Below are positions 5,502 to 9,713 of a stretch of DNA of 9,713 bases, in pieces (the stretch's first letter is position 1; every line of letters begins with the position of its first letter). Below the pieces are notes generated by a model. It was not told the origin of the DNA, searched no databases, and saw only the letters and a list, made by a program, of their open reading frames with translations. The DNA is from Proteobacteria bacterium UBA1847 (GTDB taxonomy: Bacteria > Pseudomonadota > Gammaproteobacteria > Steroidobacterales > Woeseiaceae). Where the stretch lies: the NCBI GenBank assembly GCA_002338605.1, contig DDIP01000321.1, positions 1 to 9,713 on the forward strand, in the 5' to 3' direction. A program made the position numbers and the translations under genes.

Positions 5502-6608
5502 ATGAAGTTGCGTTACAAGATTTTTAACGGATTCCTTGCGGTCCTGACTGTCGCCATCCTGGCCCTGGCGATCACGATCGGCTACACGTCTGACTGCACC
5601 ACGCCGCCGGGCGTCGCCAGTGACACTCAAACGATGAAGGCCGTTGTCTATCACTGTTACGGCGGACCCGAGGTACTCGAATACCTCGACGTCGCAATGC
5701 CGGCCGCGGGTCCGACGGATGTCGTCGTCCGTATCAAGGCCGCGGCAGCCAATCCGCTGGACTATCACTATATGCGCGGCTCGCCCTACCTGATGCGCCT
5801 CGCGTCGGGCATCGGACGGCCGGACGACCCGCGCATGGGTGTCGATTTCGCCGGCGTCGTTGTCGAGGTCGGCGATAAAGTAAGGCGATTCGCGGAGGGC
5901 GACAGGGTATTCGGCGGGCGCAGCGGCGCTTTTGCCGAATTTGTCGTCATCCCGGAAGACAGTGCCATCGCGCACATGCCGGACATTGTGAGTTTCGAAG
6001 AAGCGGCTGCGATTCCGATTGCGGCTGTCACAGCACTGCAGGCACTTCGTGACGACGGCAGACTTCAGCCCGGGGAAAAAGTCCTGATCAACGGCGCGTC
6101 TGGGGGTGTCGGAACGTACGCCGTACAAATCGCAAAAGCATTGGGCGCTGAAGTTCACGGTGTTTGCAGCACGCCCAATGTCGAAATGGTACTCGGACTC
6201 GGTGCCGATCACGTTTTTGATTACAAGAAAGAAAACTATACCGAAAGCGACAACCAGTACGACCTGATTGTCGACATGGTGGGCAGCCAGTCTTTGAGCG
6301 CAAATCGCCGCGTACTGAAGCCGGATGGACGCATGGTGCTCGTCGGTGGCCCGAAAGGAAACTGGCTCGCGCCGCTTTGGCCACCCTTAAAGGCGGCGGT
6401 CCTGTCGCCGTTTATCGACCAGGAAATCGGTATGATGCTGGCAATCCTGAAAGCCGACGACCTTGAATATCTTGCCGGCCTGATGGCCGATGGCCGCCTC
6501 ACATCGCAGATCGACGCGCGTTTTCCGTTGCACGAGACGGCCGAGGCTTTGGAGTATCTGGAAACACAGCGCGCCCGGGGCAAAGTCATCATTTCAATGG
6601 AGCCATAG
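5502..6608 (+). CDS. Zinc-independent MDR-family NAD(P)-dependent oxidoreductase with N-terminal membrane helix
   Basis: A 368-residue medium-chain dehydrogenase/reductase of the quinone-oxidoreductase/alcohol-dehydrogenase-like branch. The MDR fold starts at about residue 45 (MKAVVYHCYGGPEVLE). It contains the substrate-side NPLDYHYMRG (84-93), GVDFAGVVVEVGDKV (113-127) and GDRVFGG (133-139), and the nucleotide-binding INGASGGVG (196-204). The Cys/His ligands of zinc-dependent alcohol dehydrogenases are absent, so it is probably a quinone, enone or aldehyde reductase; substrate unknown. Before the fold lies a basic N-terminus and a hydrophobic helix (about residues 9-27), then a short Thr/Pro-rich linker. 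Cys32 follows TSD, which does not fit a lipobox, so this is an anchor rather than a lipoprotein signal. The ATG at 5502 has GGAAGAG eight bases upstream; the internal ATG at 5634, which would give a normal-length soluble enzyme, has no ribosome site. The gene is convergent with murA, 24 bp away. Confidence 0.88.
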   Translation: MKLRYKIFNGFLAVLTVAILALAITIGYTSDCTTPPGVASDTQTMKAVVYHCYGGPEVLEYLDVAMPAAGPTDVVVRIKAAAANPLDYHYMRGSPYLMRLASGIGRPDDPRMGVDFAGVVVEVGDKVRRFAEGDRVFGGRSGAFAEFVVIPEDSAIAHMPDIVSFEEAAAIPIAAVTALQALRDDGRLQPGEKVLINGASGGVGTYAVQIAKALGAEVHGVCSTPNVEMVLGLGADHVFDYKKENYTESDNQYDLIVDMVGSQSLSANRRVLKPDGRMVLVGGPKGNWLAPLWPPLKAAVLSPFIDQEIGMMLAILKADDLEYLAGLMADGRLTSQIDARFPLHETAEALEYLETQRARGKVIISMEP

Positions 6609-6632
6609 CGGTGTCTGACGCGGGCCAGCGGC

Positions 6633-7895
6633 CTAATCAGACCCCGCGACACGGGAAATGTTCGCACCCAGGGATTTGAGTTTTCGCTCCAGGTGCTCGT
6701 AGCCGCGGTCGAGATGATAAATTCGATTTACTCGCGTTGTACCTTTTGCAACCAGGCCCGCGAGGATCAGGCTCGCACTCGCGCGCAGATCCGTCGCCAT
6801 CACCGGCGCGCCGCTGAGACCGCCGCGATGGCCACGAACCACCGCAACCTGTGACATCGGCGAAATATCGGCACCGAGGCGGACGAGTTCCTGCACGTGC
6901 ATGAAGCGATTCTCGAAAATGCCTTCGGTGATCACCGAGGTGCCGTTCGCCTGTGTCATCAGGGCCATGAACTGAGCCTGCAGATCCGTGGGAAAACCCG
7001 GGTACGGAGCCGTCGAGATGTCGCTCGCCTGCCAGCTGTCGCAACTCGCCAGCGATATTGATGACGCATCCTGTGAGACGTTAAAACCACAGTCCTTCAA
7101 ATGATCGATCAATGAACGCAGGTGTTCCGGCACGCACTTGTCGACCCTGACTGCACCACCCGTTATCGCACCGGCGATCAGCAGCGTTCCGGCTTCAATG
7201 CGATCGGGAACAATCGTGTGTTGTCCCGGCGTCAGCTTGTCGACACCTTCGATGGTAATGACGCTGGTACCCTCGCCCTCGATCTTCGCACCCATTGTTT
7301 TCAGATAGCGCGCGAGGTCGACCACTTCCGGTTCCTTGGCGGCGTTTTCAATCACCGTGGTGCCGCTTGCAAGCGTCGCCGCCATCAACGCATTCTCGGT
7401 ACCACCCACGGTGAGTTTTTCAAACAGAATCCTCGCGCCTTCGAGCCGGTTGGCGCGGGCGATGACGTAGCCCTCCTCGATTTCCACGGTGGCGCCGAGT
7501 TGTCGCATCGTATCGACGTGCAAGTCGATTGGCCGCGAGCCGATCGCGCAGCCACCCGGCAGGCTGACCCGCGCCTCGCCGTAACGTGCCAGTAGCGGAC
7601 CCAGGCACAGGATACTTGCCCGCATTTTCCGAACGAGGTCATAAGGTGCCTCCGCCTTCTCAGGTGGCTTTACGGTGACCTGCATGGAATGACTGTCGCG
7701 CTCGACATCGCAATTGAGCGCGGCCAGCAGCAGTTCCGTCGAATCAATGTCCTTGAGGGCCGGAACATTGTCGAAACGATGCTCACCATCGGCGAGCAGG
7801 CTGGCGAAGAGAATCGGTAGCGCCGCATTTTTCGATCCGCTGGTTGCGACTGTGCCGGACAGTTGCTGTCCACCGACGACTAATATTGAATCCAC
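6633..7895 (-). CDS. murA: UDP-N-acetylglucosamine 1-carboxyvinyltransferase MurA
   Basis: MurA transfers enolpyruvate from PEP to UDP-GlcNAc, the first committed cytoplasmic step of peptidoglycan synthesis. The 420-residue protein has normal length and all key residues: Lys22-Asn23 (GSKNAALP), the catalytic cysteine Cys116 in [10 protein letters not shown] (the fosfomycin target, not the resistant Asp form), Arg121, Asp304 in the [10 protein letters not shown] motif, Asp369 and Arg371 (TDLRASASL), and Arg397 ([10 protein letters not shown]). The start is GTG at 7893-7895, with GGAG about seven bases upstream, and gives the canonical [11 protein letters not shown]-terminus. It follows the ampG-like gene on the same strand after a 74-bp gap with a hairpin. 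The usual gammaproteobacterial neighbours (ibaG/bolA, mla genes, hisG) are not visible; downstream lies a convergent unrelated gene. Confidence 0.97.
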   Translation of the reverse strand: MDSILVVGGQQLSGTVATSGSKNAALPILFASLLADGEHRFDNVPALKDIDSTELLLAALNCDVERDSHSMQVTVKPPEKAEAPYDLVRKMRASILCLGPLLARYGEARVSLPGGCAIGSRPIDLHVDTMRQLGATVEIEEGYVIARANRLEGARILFEKLTVGGTENALMAATLASGTTVIENAAKEPEVVDLARYLKTMGAKIEGEGTSVITIEGVDKLTPGQHTIVPDRIEAGTLLIAGAITGGAVRVDKCVPEHLRSLIDHLKDCGFNVSQDASSISLASCDSWQASDISTAPYPGFPTDLQAQFMALMTQANGTSVITEGIFENRFMHVQELVRLGADISPMSQVAVVRGHRGGLSGAPVMATDLRASASLILAGLVAKGTTRVNRIYHLDRGYEHLERKLKSLGANISRVAGSD

Positions 7896-7925
7896 TGTAA
7901 ATCTCCGCCTTGAATCAGTTGATAA

Positions 7926-7950
7926 TTTGGCACCGCATTATGGCGCCAAA
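7926..7950 (-). other. Nine-base-pair RNA hairpin between ampG-like gene and murA
   Basis: On the minus strand, TTTGGCGCC and GGTGCCAAA pair over nine positions with one G-U wobble around a 7-base loop. On the plus strand the same position is an A-C mismatch, so the fold favours transcripts reading toward murA. It begins 19 bases after the permease stop and ends about 30 bases before the murA GTG. It is followed by UUAUC rather than a U run, so it is at best a leaky terminator. An mRNA processing or stability element, or a protein-binding palindrome, is equally possible. Confidence 0.5.
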
Positions 7951-7969
7951 CGGGAACAAAAATGGCGAA

Positions 7970-9250
7970 TTATGCCTTGGCTGCCTTGTCGCGACCGAAT
8001 TCAGCATCGAGCGGAATCATCGCAACGACGAGGAATGACGGGATTGTCGCCACCAGGACCCAAACGAAAAAGTGCGGGTACCCGAGACTTTCCTGCAGCC
8101 AGCCACTGAACATGCCGGGTAACATCATGCCGAGTGCCATGAACCCGGTACAAATCGCGAAGTGCGCCGTGCTGTGGGCGCCCCTCGATACGTACAGCAT
8201 ATAAAGTGTGTAGGCGGCAAAGCCGAGCCCATAGCCAAATTGCTCGACACCGACGGCGATAACCACGGGCAGCAGGCTTGGAGGCTGCAGATACGCCAGC
8301 AGTACGTAAACGGCATCCGGCAAGTTGATTGCCATCACCATCCACCAGAGCCAGTACTTGAGGCCATTGCGCGCTGCGAGAAACCCGCCAGCCAAACCAC
8401 CCAGTGTCAGCATCAATGCACCCGCCGTCCCATAAACGAAACCGACGTCAGCAGTACCCAGCCCGAGACCACCCACCGCGCGGTCATCGAGCAGGAACGG
8501 CGGCGCGAGTTTGGTCAATTGCGCTTCAGCCACGCGGTACAGCAGCAGGAACGCGATCACCTTGCCAATGTGTTCTTTCCTGAAGAAGGTGATGAAGGTT
8601 TCGACGAATTTTGCCAGCAACGTGCGCAATGATTCCGCCCGGCCCTCGATATCCGTATCGGGTCGCGGCAAGACACGGCGATGCCAGGCAAACAGCATGA
8701 CGAATATTGCGGCCAGCAGGTAGAAGGCGATGCTCCAGGACAGTTGCAGGTCGTTCGTTTCGTTTTCCAGGAAACCCGCAACCATGACCAGCAAACCCTG
8801 GCCGGAAATCATCGCGAGGCGATAAAAAGTATTTCGAATGCCGACAAACCAGGCCTGCTCGTGATCGTTGAGCGACAGGATGTAGAAACCGTCGGCGGCA
8901 ATGTCGTGTGTCGCCGAACTGAACGCGACCAGCCAGAATGCGGCCAGCGAGTAACGGAAAAAGTTATCGGTTGGAATGCAAAGCGCTATGGCGGCGAAAC
9001 CGGCGCCGACGAGCAGTTGCATGGCGATAATCCAGAAGCGCCGCGTCTTGAGAATGTCGACGACGGGACTCCACAGTGGCTTGATCACCCAGGGCAGGTA
9101 AAGCCAGCTTGTATAGAACGCTATTTCAGTATTGGAAATATCGAGGCGCTTGTACATGATCACCGACACGGTCATGACCGCGACAAACGGCAGGCCTTCG
9201 GCGAAATAGAGACTCGGTAGCCACGTCCAGTGCCTGCTTTTTGCAGTCAT
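7970..9250 (-). CDS. AmpG-like MFS permease (muropeptide or amino-sugar uptake)
   Basis: A 426-residue inner-membrane transporter of the AmpG branch of the major facilitator superfamily, with roughly twelve hydrophobic helices. AmpG hallmarks are SLYFAEGLPF (residues 13-22), the helix 2-3 loop KPLWSPVVD (about 57-65) and SSATHDIAADGF (about 111-122) in helix 4. AmpG brings GlcNAc-anhydroMurNAc sugars and peptides from the periplasm into the cytoplasm for recycling. Here the upstream partner is a BadF/BcrA-type amino-sugar kinase, overlapping by ATGA (9247-9250), so a substrate that the kinase phosphorylates, such as GlcNAc or MurNAc, is likely. AmpG-kinase pairs of this kind occur in amino-sugar and cell-wall-sugar gene clusters. 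I give no symbol because the exact substrate is uncertain. The ATG at 9248-9250 is favoured by the stop/start overlap. Confidence 0.88.
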   Translation of the reverse strand: MTAKSRHWTWLPSLYFAEGLPFVAVMTVSVIMYKRLDISNTEIAFYTSWLYLPWVIKPLWSPVVDILKTRRFWIIAMQLLVGAGFAAIALCIPTDNFFRYSLAAFWLVAFSSATHDIAADGFYILSLNDHEQAWFVGIRNTFYRLAMISGQGLLVMVAGFLENETNDLQLSWSIAFYLLAAIFVMLFAWHRRVLPRPDTDIEGRAESLRTLLAKFVETFITFFRKEHIGKVIAFLLLYRVAEAQLTKLAPPFLLDDRAVGGLGLGTADVGFVYGTAGALMLTLGGLAGGFLAARNGLKYWLWWMVMAINLPDAVYVLLAYLQPPSLLPVVIAVGVEQFGYGLGFAAYTLYMLYVSRGAHSTAHFAICTGFMALGMMLPGMFSGWLQESLGYPHFFVWVLVATIPSFLVVAMIPLDAEFGRDKAAKA

Positions 9251-9713
9251 TGCGATCGGGCCATCTCGAGCAGCCGCTTTCGAGCCATCAGCAAACAGCC
9301 TTCAACGGGCTCCTGAACGACCGCCACCGCAGCCGGCTCGACCCCGAGTGACTGCAACTCCTGCAGCATCGTTTCACGGTACATCGTATTCGAACACACG
9401 ATGCCGCCGGCAATGGCGAGTGATACATCGGGCGGGAAATCCAGTTTGGCCGCCGTCGCACGCACCAGCTGCGCCGCCCCCCTGGCAGCCGTCACAAGGA
9501 TTTTTCTCGCGACTTCGTCACCCTGTCCAGCCGCATGCAACACTATCGGGGCCAGCGCTGCGATTTCCCGGCTCATGTCGCCGCTGCGACCCAACTGCAT
9601 CAGCATTTCCCGAGGATTCGTCGTTTGCAGCTTTGAGAGGATGCGCTGGACAAGCAAGGTCGCGGGCCCGACACCGTCAGTGGCATCGGCCACCGCTGCC
9701 AGGGCACGGCGCC
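9247..9713 (-). CDS. BadF/BcrA-type N-acetyl-amino-sugar kinase, C-terminal part (5' end outside window)
   Basis: The frame is open on the minus strand from the window edge to TGA at 9247-9249, giving 154 residues of a longer protein. Family features of GlcNAc kinase (NAGK) and MurK-like BadF/BcrA ATPases are visible: RRALAAVADATDGVGPATLL at the left edge of the fragment, the helical ALAPIVLHAAGQGDEVARKI segment, and AIAGGIVCSNTMYRETML near the C-terminus. The last resembles the family's second glycine-rich adenosine-binding segment. The N-terminal phosphate-binding loop and catalytic Asp lie outside the window. The GTG at 9691-9693 is internal, because the family sequence continues upstream of it. 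The enzyme would phosphorylate GlcNAc and/or MurNAc taken up by the overlapping AmpG-like permease, feeding cell-wall sugar recycling. Confidence 0.85.
   Translation of the reverse strand, partial: RRALAAVADATDGVGPATLLVQRILSKLQTTNPREMLMQLGRSGDMSREIAALAPIVLHAAGQGDEVARKILVTAARGAAQLVRATAAKLDFPPDVSLAIAGGIVCSNTMYRETMLQELQSLGVEPAAVAVVQEPVEGCLLMARKRLLEMARSQ

Noticed and set aside
5394..6212. 272-residue antisense open frame across the MDR gene
   Set aside because: Rich in Arg, Asp and His with no fold features, and opposite a well-supported gene with conserved nucleotide-binding motifs.
6609..6632. Terminator between the convergent MDR and murA genes
   Set aside because: Only 24 bp, GC-rich, with no adequate stem plus T run on either strand.
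8162..9220. Open frames of 156 and 179 residues opposite the AmpG-like gene
   Set aside because: Low-complexity, polar shadow translations of membrane helices. No ribosome sites or family features.
9691..9693. GTG as the start of the kinase
   Set aside because: The open frame and family-like residues (RRALAA) continue upstream to the window edge, so the gene is truncated by the window rather than starting here.
1..9713. CRISPR arrays, tRNA genes, transposases, integrases or long repeats
   Set aside because: No regularly spaced repeats, cloverleaf-like segments or mobile-element proteins were seen on reading both strands.

Overview
The window reads as a moderately GC-rich chromosomal segment of a Gram-negative bacterium. 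A marine or sediment gammaproteobacterium is my best guess. The reasons are an outer-membrane beta-barrel porin, an AmpG-type muropeptide permease, a PL7 alginate lyase (a marker of algal polysaccharide use) and proteobacterial-style signal peptides. The taxon is inferred from gene content only. I see no tRNA, rRNA, CRISPR array, transposase or integrase, and no gene-free stretch longer than about 230 bases.

Layout: (1) 1-342 (+) is the 3' end of an unrecognised gene, convergent with the next block. (2) 363-2858 (-) is a tight three-gene operon: OprP/O-like porin, then a secreted FMN-binding protein with a clear DGISGAT flavinylation motif, then a two-helix PepSY membrane protein. Stop and start codons overlap inside it, and an AT-rich, weakly Fur-box-like site lies just before the porin. 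(3) 2950-3402 (-) encodes a secreted Cupin_3-type protein whose first cupin motif has no histidines. (4) 3628-4698 (+) is a secreted PL7 alginate lyase, divergent from the cupin. (5) 4778-5329 (-) is a hemerythrin-like HHE protein. (6) 5502-6608 (+) is a zinc-less MDR oxidoreductase with an added N-terminal membrane helix. (7) 6633-7895 (-) is murA. (8) 7970-9250 (-) is an AmpG-like permease, overlapping by ATGA with (9) the C-terminal part of a BadF/BcrA-type amino-sugar kinase that runs off the right edge.

How the genes fit together: the porin/FMN/PepSY set looks like an envelope redox module. It combines an outer-membrane pore, a periplasmic protein with covalently bound flavin, and an inner-membrane PepSY protein that could pass electrons across the membrane; iron is a plausible acceptor or regulator. 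The kinase, AmpG and murA genes share a strand and join cell-wall sugar recovery to the first committed step of peptidoglycan synthesis, with a 9-bp RNA hairpin between ampG and murA. The alginate lyase stands alone, without the oligoalginate lyase, transporter or KDG-pathway genes that usually accompany it.

The most interesting points are the porin-flavoprotein-PepSY operon, the membrane-anchored MDR enzyme with a topology problem, and the secreted histidine-less cupin divergent from the alginate lyase.
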